NCBI GenBank assembly: GCA_965153355.1
Contig: OZ231127.1
Location: 8,618,001 to 8,682,000, forward strand
Reading direction: 5' to 3'
DNA: 64,000 nucleotides
DNA from: Flaccisagitta enflata
Taxonomy: Eukaryota; Chaetognatha; Sagittoidea; Aphragmophora
The notes beneath the pieces are model-generated. The model had not been told where the DNA came from. It saw nothing but the letters and a program-made list of their open reading frames with translations, and did not search any database. Below, in pieces: positions 39,246-52,429 of this stretch. The translations under genes and the position numbers were made by a program. Position 1 is the first letter of the stretch; each line of letters starts with the position of its first letter.

Positions 39246-41000
39246 CTGTTTTTAATTCCAGGGTTGAATTTTTTGCAGTTATCAGCCCCTTGCACTCCAT
39301 TGAGCTTTTATGAGTGGAAAAATTGTCATTGGGAGGAAAGAATTTCATTATTTTTCATTTGATTTTGAAAATTTGTAAAAAAATGCATTTTTAGGTCTTT
39401 TTGGCCATTTTTGGGTTCTATTCGGCCCCCAAACGCTCCCACTGGCTTTGAGTCTAGATCACCTCTAGAACTTACAACTGTATGAACCAGAGAAAAATTG
39501 GCTTGATTTGCCTAATCAATTTTTTTTTAATTTTGAAGCGTTTTGTCATTTTTGGTCATTTTTGATCAGTATTTCAAATTCTACGGGGCCTGTTTTAAAT
39601 TCCAGGGTTGAACTTTTTGCAGTTATCAGCCCCTTGCACTCTATTGAGCCTACATGATTGGAAAAATTGCCATTAGGAGGAAAAAATTTCATTATTTTTC
39701 ATTGGATATAGAAAATGTGCGAAAAAATGCATTTTTAGGTCTTTTTTGGCCATTTTTGGGTTCTTATTGGCCCCCAAACGCTCCCACTGGCCATTTATTG
39801 GTCTAGATCACTTCTAGAACTCACAACTGTATGAACCAGTAAAAAATATTGGGTTGACTTACATAATTAATCAATTTTTTTTTAAATTTTTATGCGTTTT
39901 TTGTCGTATTTGGTCATTTTTGGTCATTATTTCGACCTCTATGGAGCTTGTTTTAAATTCCAGGGGTGAATTTTTTGCAGTCATCAGCCCCTTGCACTCC
40001 ATTGAGCCTATATGATTGGAAAAATCGCCATTAGGAGGAAAAATTTCATTAATTTTTATTGGATTTTGAAAATGTGTTAAAAAATGCATATTTAGGTCTT
40101 TTTTGGCCATTTTTGGGTTCTTATTGGCCCCCAAACGCTCCCACTGTCCATTTTTTGGTCTAAATCACTTCTAGAACTTACAACTGCATGAACCAGTATA
40201 AAAAATTGGGTTGATTTGCGTAATTAATCAATTCTTTTTAATTTTGAAGCGTTATTTGTCATTTTTGGTAATTTTTGGTCATTATTTCAACCTCTATGGA
40301 GCTTGTTTTAAATTCCAGGGGTGAATTTTTTGCAGTCATCAGCCCCTTGCACTCCATTGGGCCTATATGATTGGAAAAATTGCCCTTAGGAGGAAAAAAT
40401 TTCATTATGTTTCATTGGATATTGAAAATATGTAAAAAAATGCATTTTTAGGTCTTTTTTGGCCATTTTTGGGTTCTTATTGGCCTCCAAACGCTCCCAC
40501 TGGCCATTTATCGGTCTAGATCACTTCTAGAACTTACAACTGTAAGAACCAGTAAAAAGAATTGGGTTGATTTGCCTATTTAATCAATTTTTTTAAATTT
40601 TGAAGCGTCTTTATCATTTTTGGTCATTTTTGGTCATTATTTCAATCTATATGGGGCCTTTTTTAAATTTCAGGGTTGAATTTTTTGCAGTTATCAGCCC
40701 CTTGCACTCCACTGAGCCTATATGAGGGGAAAAATTGCCCTAAGGAGGAAAAATTTTCATTATTTTTCATTAATTTTTGAGTATGCTTAAAACAGTTCAT
40801 TTTTAGGGTCTTTTTTTGGCCATTTTTGAGTTCTTGACAGCCCCCTATCGCATCTGCTGGCCATTTCTCAGCCTAGACCACTTCCATAAGTTACAACTGT
40901 GTGAACCAGTAAAAGAAATTGGATTAATTTGCCAAAATAATCAATTTTTTGGAATTTTAAAGTGATTTTGTCATTTTCGGTCATTTTTGGTCGTTTTTTC
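39240..41000 (+). repeat. ~343-359 bp satellite, about five direct units
   Basis: Anchors with TCAGCCCCTTGCACTC lie near 39276, 39619, 39978, 40334 and 40687. Each unit also has AAACGCTCCCACTGG, a TATGAACCAG word and TTTTTGGTCATTTTTGGTCA. The last unit is the most diverged. The following 41000-41500 shows no gene. Confidence 0.92.
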
Positions 41001-41501
41001 AACCTTCGCAGAGTTGGTGTTACTCGTAGGGGCCTCTGGGTGCCCAACTATGGTGCCTGGGGCCTTCCCCTAACTATACCACAACTCCAATTTTACAGCC
41101 AGCCTCATCGGAGACCATAGCCCTGATCTGAAACACTGTGTGTGTGTGGGAGATGAAGGGGGGAGGGTCGGGGATGGAGTTAAGTAGTAGGAAGGGCTTG
41201 TTGTTGATCGGAATGATGATTTTAAAAAAGCGACTGGCGGTGTTTAAGAATAATGGTGTCTATTGGATATGAAGTAGTATGGGGAGATTGTGAGAAAACT
41301 TGATGATGGAGTAATGAGAGTCATGCAGGTTTTGTATTGTGGCATCTAGTATCAAAAGAGGAATGGACATTTGGGAACACTCTGGGGAATAGTGCGTAGG
41401 GGGATAAGAGGGGAAATGATCTTAATCACAAACACACTGACAAGACTTACATTGAAAGAGACAGAAAGACAGACATGCCCTTTTCAGAGGCAGTGGTATT
41501 A

Positions 41502-41861
41502 CAGTGAGAGGGACAGTCAAAATCGCTAGCATCTCTACCCACAGCTTTGATGGTCAATACCACACTGGTATCAAAGATGGCGGCCGATAGCTCATCCCAA
41601 TACAATTCCCGCCATTGAGGCGATTCCCCATTCACCCTATTTCTCGAGATATAGCCCTTTTAAGTGTGGAAATCAGTATTCTTCAGTGTTCAGAGTATTA
41701 GTTTTAGCCCTTTTATGACCGCTATCTCGGGAGTTAGCAGGAATTTCGAAAAACGCCTCGATGGCTCGGTAAGCTTTCGGCCGCCATCTTAGTTGTCCAT
41801 GTGATTTTGATCATCTATGTTGTGGGTTGGGGTGCTAGCGATTTTGCTGCCCCTCTCATTG
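41502..41861. mobile_element. Tc1/mariner-type MITE with long imperfect inverted repeats
   Basis: The termini CAGTGAGAGGGACAG and the inverse of CAATGAGAGGGGCAG are flanked by TA (41500-41501 and 41862-41863). The arms stay complementary for about 160 bp each, including AAAATCGCTAGCA and AAGATGGCGGCCGA, so the element can fold into one hairpin. 360 bp, no coding capacity. Confidence 0.88.
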
Positions 41862-42138
41862 TATCATCGTGGAAACTGTATTTTGTTTCATTTGAGTGCA
41901 ACCGCGAAAGAAAGGGATAAGCTCAACCCCAAAAATCGGTGTTGTCGCCACGTTTGAAAGAAAGGAAAGAAAAAAGAAGTCGCTCTGGTGTGCCTTTTTT
42001 TGGTGTGGGCGTGGCTGGCCTGCGCCCATTCGGGAGATAAACAGTGTGTATGCGTGTGTGTATGCGTGTGTGTGTGTGGGGGGGGGGGGTCTATGCGTGT
42101 GTGTGGGGGGTGCTGTATGTGTATGTGGTTTGTGTGTG

Positions 42139-42560
<422 letters not shown>

Positions 42561-42993
42561 TTAGAGAAAGGGAGAGAAAAAAAAGAGAGAGTATGAATAT
42601 GAAAAGAAGGGGGCTACAGATTAAAATCACATTAGTCACGAAGAAACGCCATCCCACGACGCCAATGTTGACGACGACGATAGCGACGACAGCGACGACA
42701 TCGATGACGACAATGTCGACGACAACGACGACACTCATATAGTATTGATCAGTAAAAGTAGAAGGAAGACGACGTTGATGACGACGACGACTTGGACGAC
42801 GACTTGGACGACGCCGAGGATGAGCGTCGATGTGATGACAGGGTTAAAAAATAGTCTTTGCGAGTCTCATCAAGGCTTAACCTCCTCGCGGCCGCCCCGC
42901 GCCCTCGATCGCGGCCTCTCTTCGCGGCTCCCAAACCCCAAAGACACGCCAACCGCAGGAAATTCTAAGTCATTAGGGGCCTTGGTGGTCATT

Positions 42994-43042
<49 letters not shown>

Positions 43043-43171
43043 CAGACGGACACGAAGGCTTACAGACGGGCTAGCACACAGGCAGGCAGAAAACACGTTT
43101 TTTACACAGGCAGGCAGATACGACAGAGAGGCAGACAGATATACATAAAGATAATCTTGTCCAGCCCGGAT

Positions 43172-43362
43172 ATAAAAAAGACAAGGCCGGAAACACGGCT
43201 ACCGAAGTCGCGTGCGGGTGGGCAGGGGCCATATTTGAGGTCACTAGACCATTTGGGGATGGGTAGTGAGGTCCAAAAAACAAAATCTTAAAAAAAGAAA
43301 AGTGTGACCGACCGACCGACCAACCGACCGACAAAGCGGGGTGTAGAGTCGCGTGCACGCGA
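43172..43362 (-). repeat. CCGT element, subtype A
   Basis: ACAAGGCCGGAAACACGGCT, GTCGCGTGCGGGTGGGCAGG, CCGACCGACC units, then ACAAAGCGGGGTGTAGAGTC and GCGTGCACGCGAC. Confidence 0.85.
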
Positions 43363-43684
43363 CCAAAAACGGGCCAGTGCAGAATTTCAATATATTCAAA
43401 ATGTTGAAATTCTCAGGTCTTAATCAATCAACGACTCATGACAAAGAGGCGATGCTTGCGGTCGTGAAAAGATCTTCACTTAAAACTATATATTGTGGAG
43501 TTAAAACCGGGGATGAGCAGGCTGTTTAGCAAAATGAGTGCGGAATCGTAGGCAGAAGATGAAGAAAAGAGGCCGGATCCTGGACCTTGGGAAGTCGCTT
43601 GCTTGCTTGCAGTGGCAGTAATGATCAGGAAATATGATTTCGGTCGATTTCTCGTCATCCAAAATTTCGTTTTATCATATTTTT

Positions 43685-43765
43685 GACGAACCTACCAACC
43701 TACCTACCTACCTATCTACCGACCAACCTACCTACCTACCTACCTACCTACCTACCTACCTACCT
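43685..43765. repeat. (CCTA)n microsatellite
   Basis: ACCTACCTACC repeats interrupted once by ATCTACCGACCAA. The rest of 43370-44090 shows no gene. Confidence 0.9.
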
Positions 43766-44129
43766 GTAGACCTACCTTCGGTCACACCTTTTTCTGGAGC
43801 TGTTTAGCGGGCTTTAGCCGATGTGGCAGGGACGTAACCAAAATGGAACACTTTCCAAACCACGTTTCATGCCGGTGGTCTTGTTTTGTCGATGGCGTGA
43901 ACTGAAATGTTCTTTAGCTTTCTGAAAGAAACAATTGTACAAGGGAGATGTGTCTTAACTGTTACCATGGACTTTTGGATAACAAGAGGCTGAGTCTCCT
44001 GACGGAACATCCACTTTGCTAAAAACAAGGCCAACACCTATAAGTCGCGTGCAGGACAAAAATAACTGAACTGACCTGACTCCTTATTAATGGTAATATG
44101 GTAATAGGTAATAGGTAATATGGTAATAG

Positions 44130-45954
44130 GGGTAAATATTTTTGGACGGAGAATCTTACTCAGTTAAAACGGGATTCTGTAGAGGCCTATGATAATTGGT
44201 CATGTGACGGACGACCCACTTCCGGTCCCTCCTTTGAACAAAAAAAGGATTGTCATTATAGATACAAAGCTGAGCTCCGTCGGCGTCGTCGATTGATTGC
44301 TGAGGAAAAGAGTGAAGCTTTAGGAAATAAATTGATTGATAAGGATTTCAACAGTTTTTGGAGAGACTGGAAGCGCATGTCCCAATCTAAAAGTCCTCAT
44401 GTTAATCGCGTTGAGGATGCCATCTGTGAGCCCTATATTGCTGGTGTGTTTAAATCCTATTTTCAGGAAATCTACGGCAAAAACGACTCTGCGGCGCATT
44501 GCTCTTTACGGGATGAATTTGGCGAGAAGTTTCCCAGTTACTTCAATGCGGGACTTAATCAATCAATTACTCCCTACCTTCTTACATGGAACGACATGGT
44601 CATCATCTCAGGCAAGTTGAAAGCGGGCAAAAGTTCCACTTCTTTCATTACGGCTGAGCACATTTTATATGGTAGCACAAAATTAGTTGTACATTTGCAC
44701 ATTCTTTTCAATGCGTTCATACAACATTCGTTTGTTCCCAATGACTTTTTGAATGGAACAATTTCCCCTGTTGTTAAAAACAGTTCTGGCAATCTTCATG
44801 CAGCGGATAATTACCGCGGCGTCACTCTTAGCAGTACTTTCGCGCACATGTTTGAAAATGCACTTCGCCTCAAATTTGGCGGTTATCTCTCAAGCAGTGA
44901 TTTACAATTTGGCTTTAAACCAAAACACAGCACAAATCACGCTGCTTTCACCCTCAAGTCTTGCATAGATCACTTCACTGAGAGGGGTTCCAGCGTCTAT
45001 GTAGCTTTCCTAGATCTTACGAAAGCCTTCGACACTATATCTCATAGTGGACTGTTTTTGAAATTGATGGACAGGAACGTCCCACTTTGTTTCCTTTTGA
45101 TTATAATGTTCTGGTACATTAATATGCAGTACAATGTTAAGTGGGCTAATGCTCGCTCTGGCTCTTTTCAAGTGAAATGTGGTACAAAACAAGGTGGTAT
45201 CTTATCACCTGACTTCTTTGCCATCTACATTGACGACCTTATTAGAATATTGAAAAAAATGGGTGTCGGTTGTCACATGATACAATTTTTCATAGCCTGT
45301 CTTCTCTTCGCAGACGATATGACGTTGTTATCGCCTACTCGTTACGCACTACAACAACTCTTGGATGCTTGTGCCGATTATTGTATGAAGTTTTGTCTGA
45401 AATTTAATACTTCAAAGACAAAAATCATGGTATTTGGTAAACTGAGTAGATCGGTTCAATTGTTAGCAAGACTTCAAATTAATGGTGAGTCGATTGAATT
45501 TGTCGAATCGTGGAAATACTTAGGTTTTCATCATGTGTCTCATGATTCCTTTAAATTTTCAATAACTCAGGATTTACGTGGATTTTTCGCGAGTGTGAAC
45601 TCAATTCTCTCGTGTATGCAAAGACCTAGAGAAAATGTGTTAATGCAATTATTGTATTCTAATTGTGTTCCCAAATTAACGTATGGCGCGGCAGTTAAAG
45701 ATCTAACTGCTTCAGAAAAAAATCAATTGAATGTTGCTGCAAATAGTGCCGTTCGCCGCATATTCGGATTCCGTTATTGGCAGAGTATTAGACAATTACG
45801 CGAATTTTATGGATTTCTTTCAATAGAACAAATGTTTGAGAAGGCTAGACTACGCTTTCATCATTCTCTTATAGATCATAGCAATGACGTTCTTAGATTT
45901 CTCTCTGGGCTACTGCGTGAGTCCGAAGAAAAAGAAAAAAGTAGAACTCTGTGA
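44130..45954 (+). mobile_element. 5'-truncated LINE (non-LTR retrotransposon) with intact reverse transcriptase frame
   Basis: One frame stays open from about 44110 to the stop at 45952-45954. The part from 44293 is 553 residues. It begins with the pre-RT linker (FWRDWKRMSQ), then RT motifs in order: ADNYRGVTL, GFKPKHSTNHA, AFLDLTKAFDTISH (first catalytic Asp), GTKQGGILSPDFFAIYIDDL, LLFADDMTLL (FADD box), KTKIMVFGK and WKYLGF. A thumb and C-terminal region to SRTL follow. The endonuclease half is missing, as usual for truncated copies. The motif set points to the CR1/Jockey-like side of LINEs, but the clade is not certain. No poly-A tail; the 3' end probably lies near 46090, before the minisatellite. 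The upstream GGTAATA repeat (44088-44135) marks the truncation. Confidence 0.9.
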
Positions 45955-46104
45955 TTTATTCCCTCCCCCATTTTTTTCTCCCCTTTTAATCTCTGTCTGA
46001 TCGACTCTGTAGTAGAATTGTAGTTCTGATGTTTGTATCTGATGCTTGCATTGTCGCATAATATGTTGACGAAAAATAGAAACAATATATCTTTTTATCG
46101 AAAA

Positions 46105-46845
46105 TCAGACTTAAACGCAACCCTAAACAGACCCAAACCAGACTCAAACCAGACTCAAACCAGACTCAAACCAGACTCAAACCAGACTCAAACCAGAATT
46201 AAACCAGACCTAAATCAGACATAAACCAGACATAAACCAGATTAAAGCCAGACTCAAACCAGACTCAATCCAGACTCAAACCAGACTCAAACCAGACTCA
46301 AACCAGACTCAAACCAGACTCAAACCAGACTCAAACCAGACTCAAACCAGACTCAAACCAGACTCAAACCAGACTCAAACCAGACTTAAACCAGACTTAA
46401 ACCAGACTTAAACCAGGCTTTAACCAGGCTCAAACCAGGCTCAAACCAGGCTCAAACCAGGCTCAAACCAGACTCAAACCAGACTCAAACCAGACTCAAA
46501 CCAGACTCAAACCAGACTCAAACCAGAATTAAACCAAACCAAAACCAGACCAAAACCAGACCGAAACCAGACCTAAATCAGACCTAAATCAAACATAAAC
46601 CAGGCAAAAACCAGGCATACACCAGACCTAAACCAGACCTAACCCAGACCTAAACCAGACATAAATCAGACATGAACCAGTCTTAACCAGACTTAAACCA
46701 GACTTAAACCAGATGTAAACCAGACATAAACCAGACTTAAACCAGACTTAAACCAGACTTCAACCAGACTTTAACCAGACTTAAACCAGACTTCAACCAG
46801 ACTTAAACCAGACTTAAACCAGACTTAAACCATACTTATCTTTAA
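46105..46845. repeat. 11-bp minisatellite (ACCAGACTCAA)n
   Basis: About 65 units, with variants ACCAGACTTAA, ACCAGGCTCAA and ACCAGACATAA grouped in blocks, which indicates local expansion of variants. Confidence 0.95.
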
Positions 46846-46849
46846 TATC

Positions 46850-47045
46850 ATTTTAACCAGCAGACTTAAACCATTTGATTTAAAACCAGCAGATTTAAAC
46901 CAGCAGATTTAAACCAGCAGACTTTAACCATCAGACTTTAACCATCAGACTTTACCCAGCAGACTTTAACCAGCAGACTTTAACCAGCAGACTTCAACCA
47001 GCAGACTTTAACCAGCAGACTTTAACCAGCAGACTTTAACAAAAA
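46850..47045. repeat. 14-bp repeat (CAGCAGACTTTAAC)n
   Basis: About twelve units of AACCAGCAGACTTT, apparently derived from the preceding 11-bp unit by insertion of CAG. Confidence 0.9.
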
Positions 47046-47049
47046 CTTT

Positions 47050-48110
47050 AACAAAAAAAGACCAAAAATGACCAAAAATGACCATAAATGACTAAAAATG
47101 ACCAAAATGACCAAAGATGATCAAAGATGACCAAAGATGACCAAAAATGACCAAAAATGACCAAAAAGACCATAAATGACCAAAAATGATCAAAAATGAC
47201 CATAAATGACCAAAAATGACCTAAAATGACCAAAAATGGCCAAAAATGACCAAAAATGACCAAAAATGACCAAAAATGACCAAAAATGACCAAAAATAAT
47301 CCAAATTGACCAAAATGACCAAAATGACCAAAATGACCAAAATGATCAAAAATGACCAAAAATGACCAAAAATGACCAAAAATGACCAAAAATGACCAAA
47401 AATAATCCAAATTGACCAAAATGACCAAAATGACCAAAATGATCAAAAATGATCAAAATGATTAAAATGACCAAAAATGACCAAAAATAATCAAAAACGA
47501 CCAAAAATGACCATGAATGACCAAAATGATCAAAATGACCAAAATGACCAAAATGACCATAATGACCATAATGACCAAAGATGATCAAAGATGACCAAAA
47601 TGACCATAATGACTAAATGACCAAAGATGATCAAAGATGACCAAAAATGACCAAAAAGACCAAAAATGGCCAAAAATGATCAAAAATGATCAAAAATGAC
47701 CCAAAATGACCAAAAATGACCAAAAATGACCAAAAATGACCAAAAATGACCAAAATATCCTAAAATGACCAAAATGACCAAAATGACCAAAATGACCTAA
47801 AATGACCAAAAATGACCAAAAATGACCAAAAATAATCAAAATTGACCAAAATGACCAAAATGACCAAAATACCCAACAATGACCAAAAATGATCAAAAAT
47901 GATCAAAAATGACCAAAAATGACCAAAAATGACCAAAAATGACCAAAAATGACCAAAAATGACCAAAATGACCAAAATGACCAAAAATGACCAAAATTAA
48001 TCAAAAACGACCAAAAATGACCAAAAATGACCAAAAATGGCCAAAATGACCAAAATGACCAAAAATGACCAAAAATGACCAAAAATAACCAAAAATGACT
48101 AAAAGCAACC
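47050..48110. repeat. 10-11 bp array (GACCAAAAAT)n
   Basis: About 1 kb of GACCAAAAAT and GACCAAAAT units. The same word, inverted, occurs two or more times in each ~350 bp satellite unit at 39-41 kb. The Trp/Phe/His frames on the minus strand are artefacts. Confidence 0.97.
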
Positions 48111-48179
48111 AATAATTCTCAAAAACAACAAAAAAATGACTCAAAATAACTCCAGACGACCCAAAAAGACGAAAAAAAG

Positions 48180-48252
48180 CAAAGTGTTACGGACCGACGG
48201 ACGGACCGACCGACAGACGGAGCGGGTTGTAGAGTCGCGTGCACGCGACTAA
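48180..48252 (-). repeat. CCGT element fragment
   Basis: TTACGGACCGACGGACGG, then AGCGGGTTGTAGAGTCGCGT and GCACGCGAC. A similar fragment lies at 51135-51200 inside the foldback element. Confidence 0.8.
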
Positions 48253-48514
48253 AAATGGTCTCATGGCATTTACTTTCTTTCTTAGCCTTTTTCTTTATCA
48301 CGTCTTTTGTCCATGATTCAAATACTGAATTTCTACCTTGTTCGCATCCCATCAACTGGCAGCCGGCGCCGGTGGTTACATCACATTTTCGGACTTGTAG
48401 TCACAGTACCAGAGAAAAGAAAAAATAAATTGTGAAAAAAACAATCAAATTAACAAAAAAAAAAAACAAACGAAAAAAATAAATAAACGAAAGAAAGAAA
48501 AATGCGAAAACTGT

Positions 48515-48552
<38 letters not shown>

Positions 48553-50134
48553 TCAAAAAAATCACATTGAGTTAGTCACAAAGAAAAATAGTACCCTCAG
48601 ATGCATATCCTCAGCTAGCATGTAAAAAAAAAAAAAATCGTTGAGGGTGGCCAAAAAAAAGTGATTTCTATGTAAAATTGCATCAGGAATCCATTTTTGA
48701 TGTTTTTAGGGCCCTACGAGGGGGCCCCTAGAAACGCACCAAAAAAAACAGCGAAAAATAGCCTATTTTGGCTATTTTTGTTGAAAATTTTTTACTTAAT
48801 GAGACCCCAACCCCCAAATTTTTTTGGTGGTAATACTTCTTGATGTAAGAGACTGAAAAAAAAATGATCATGATGGTAAGTGATGGTTGGGGTACCTAAA
48901 AAGGCCCAAAAAGGGCCCGTAAAACATAGAAATATCACTTTTTTATTCATTGCGCGTCTAAAAATGCTTGGATTCCTACAAAATTTGAAATGGAACTTCT
49001 CATTTTATGCAACAAGCTTCCTGCAAAGTTTTGTGGCCACTTTTGAACAGCTTCATGCTGAAATTATGCTAAAAAAACCAAAATTTGACCAAAAAAAAAA
49101 CCAATTTTTGAGTTTTCTTACATGAAAACACTATTTCAAGGTACCTGAATCCAAAATTTTTTTTGGAAATGGTTAGTCATGCATCTTGAGAGATCCCAGA
49201 AAAAATTTCAGCAGATATTTCCAAAAAATGGCCGAGTTATTACGGTTCAAAATGACCTGGTAAATGAAAAAAAACACAATTTTTTAACTTCAAGGCTGTA
49301 GAACTGAAAAATTATACTAAAAGTACCTGGAAAATGGACATATTAAAAAGAAAATGCATGGGGAATCCATTACTGGTGGTTTGGGGGCTCTACAAGGGGG
49401 CCCCTGGAAACACCCCCCCGAAAAAAGCTAAAAATGACCTATTTTGGCTATTTTTTAAAAAAATTTCTTGTTTAAAGAGACCCAATCCTTCCAAATTTTT
49501 TGGGGCTATACTTCTTGATGTAAGAGACTGATGGAAAGTGAATCATGATGGTAGGTGATGGTTGGGGTACCTAAAAAGGCCGAATAAGGGCCCGTAAAAC
49601 ATAAAGATATCATTTTTTATTCACTGCGCGTCCAAAAATGCTTGGATTCCTAAAAAATTTGAAATGGAAATTCTCATTTCATGTAAATGGCTTCCTGCAA
49701 AATTTTTTGGCCACTTTTTAACAGCTTCATGGTAAAATTATGCTCAAACAAAATTCGCCCCAAAATAAGCCAACTTTTGAGTTTTCTCACATGTAGACAT
49801 TATTTCAAGGTAATTAAATTTTTTTTTCCGTAAATGGTTACTCATGTATATAAAGAGGCCCCAGAAAAAATTTCAGCATATGTTTAAAAAAAATGACTTA
49901 GTCATTCCAGTTAAAAATGTCCTGGTAAATGAAAAAAAACAAGTATTTTCAAAGCTGTAAGAATGAAAGATTAAACTAAAAGTTCCTGGGAAATAGTAAA
50001 ATTTATCTAAAAATGCATGGGAAATCCATTACTGATGATTTGGGGGCTCTACAAGGGGGCCCCTAGAAATGCACCCAAAAAAAGAGGCTAAAATTGCGCA
50101 TTTTGGTTTTTTTAAAAAAATTTTTCCTTAATAA

Positions 50135-50394
50135 GGGCGTGTTTCTAGTGAAAATGAAAAACGCGTATGAACCCGTGAAATGCGATAACAGCGGGAACAC
50201 ATATTCAAGAATTTCCACTGTCCCACGAGGGAGTGAGCGAAGCAAGTGAGCGAGCCTGTGAACAGAGCAAACAAGCGAAGCGAGTGTAGCGCTGCAGAGC
50301 GCTGCAGAGCGAGTGAGTTGTGCAAACGAATGAACATAGCGAGCGACCTAGTGGCCTGTTCAAAACGCAAATGTCTCTGACTAGAAACACCCCC
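50135..50394. mobile_element. PIF/Harbinger-type MITE, TAA duplication
   Basis: The termini GGGCGTGTTTCTAGT and the inverse of GGGGGTGTTTCTAGT are flanked by TAA at 50132-50134 and 50395-50397. The interior has short repeats of GAGCGAAGC/GCGCTGCAGA type. Nested in the centre of the foldback element, so younger than it. Confidence 0.85.
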
Positions 50395-50619
50395 TAAGAT
50401 CTGAACTTTAAAAATCTTTAGGTGGTAATACCTAAAGAAACTGAAAAAGAAAGAATCATGATAGTAGGTGATGTTTGGGATACCAGAGAGGGCCCAAAAA
50501 AGGCCCTTAAAACCATTACTCTTGGGTCTGATATAGTGGGTTACAACTATACAGACACAAAGGAATCTCACAACAGGGGGAGGGATAAAAATGGAAAGAG
50601 GGCAGTGAGTGATGAGTGA

Positions 50620-50822
<203 letters not shown>

Positions 50823-52429
50823 GGGGAGGTAGTGGGGAGTAGGAGACTGGTGATACGTAAAAAGAAAATTCGACTCGAAACAAAAGTTTTGGCAATAAAT
50901 CTGTTTCTGTCGTTTATTGTTGGTTGATGAAAAGACGACTCGCCTAAAACGTTGAAAACGGGAAGTTGATAGTGAAGTGCACCCAACTGTATAACTTGGT
51001 CTTTCCATCCGTCACTTAATATAATGTAAAATGACTCAAAATGACTTACAATGACTTAGAATGACTTAGAAGGACTAAAAATGACCTAAAATGACTAAGA
51101 ATAACTAAAAGTAATAAAAAGAATAATGTTTGACCAACAGACTAACGGACGGACAGAGGGACGGTCAAAGCAGGTTGTAGAGTCACGTGCACGCGACAAA
51201 AAAATGGATTCCATGACCTTGAAATAGTGTCTACATGTGAGAAAACTAAAAAGTTGGCTTATTTTGGGGCGAATTTTGTTTTTTTGAGCATAATTTTACC
51301 ACGAAGCTGTTCAAAATTCTTTAAGAAGCTTTTTAAATAAAATGAGAATTTCCATTTCAAATTCTTTTGGTATCCCAGCATTTTTGGACGTGCAGTGATT
51401 AAAAAATGATATCTTTGTTTTACGGGCCCCTTTTGGGCCTTTTTAGGTACCCCAACCATCATCTACCATCATGATTCTCTTTCCAGCAGTCTCTTACATC
51501 AAGAAGTATGACCCAAAAACATTTGGAAGGATTGGGTCTCTTAAAACAAGAAAATTTTACAAAAAATAGCCATAATAGGCCATTTTTAGCTTTTTCTTGG
51601 GGTGTGTTTCCAGGGGCCCCCTTGTAGAGCCCCCTAACCACCAGTAGTGGATTCCCCATGCATCTTCTTTTTGATTTGTCTATTTTCCAGGTACTTTTAG
51701 TATAATTTTTCAGTTCTACAGCCTTGAAGTTACAAAATAGTGTTTTTTTTCATTTACCAGGTCATTTTGAACCGTAATAACTTGGCCATTTTTTGGAAAT
51801 ATCTGCTGAAATTTTTTCTGGGATCTCTCAAGATGCATGACTAACCATTTTCAAAAAAAAAGTAGGATTCAGGGACCTTGAAATAGTGTTTTCATGTAAG
51901 AAAACTCAAAAATTGGTTTTTTTTTGGTCGAATTTTGTCTTTTGGAGCATAATTTCAACATGAAGCTGTTCAAAAGTGGCCACAAAACTTTGCAGGAAGC
52001 TTGTTGCATAAAATGAGAAGTTCCATTTCAAATTTTGTAGGAATCCAAGCATTTTTAGACGCGCAATGAATAAAAAAGTGATTTTTCTATGTTTTACGGA
52101 CCCTTTTTGGGCCTTTTTAGGTACCCCAACTATCACTTACCATCATGATCATTTTTTTTTTCAGTCTCTTACATCAAGAAGTATGTCCACTACAAATATT
52201 TGGGGGTTGGGGTCTCATTAAGCAAAAAATTTTCAACAAAAACAGCCAAAATAGGCTATTTTTGGCTGTTTTTTTGGGTGCGTTTCTAGGGGCCCCCTCG
52301 TAGGGCCCTAAAAACATCAAAAATGGATTCCTGATGCAATTTTACATAGAAATCACTTTTTTTTTGCCACCCTCAAAGATTTTTTTTTTCTTACAAGAAA
52401 TAACGCAGCTAGCTGAGGATATGCATGTA

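Noticed and set aside
47048-48112. Trp/Phe/His-rich frames on the minus strand
   Set aside because: They are translations of the (GACCAAAAAT)n array and change frame with unit length.
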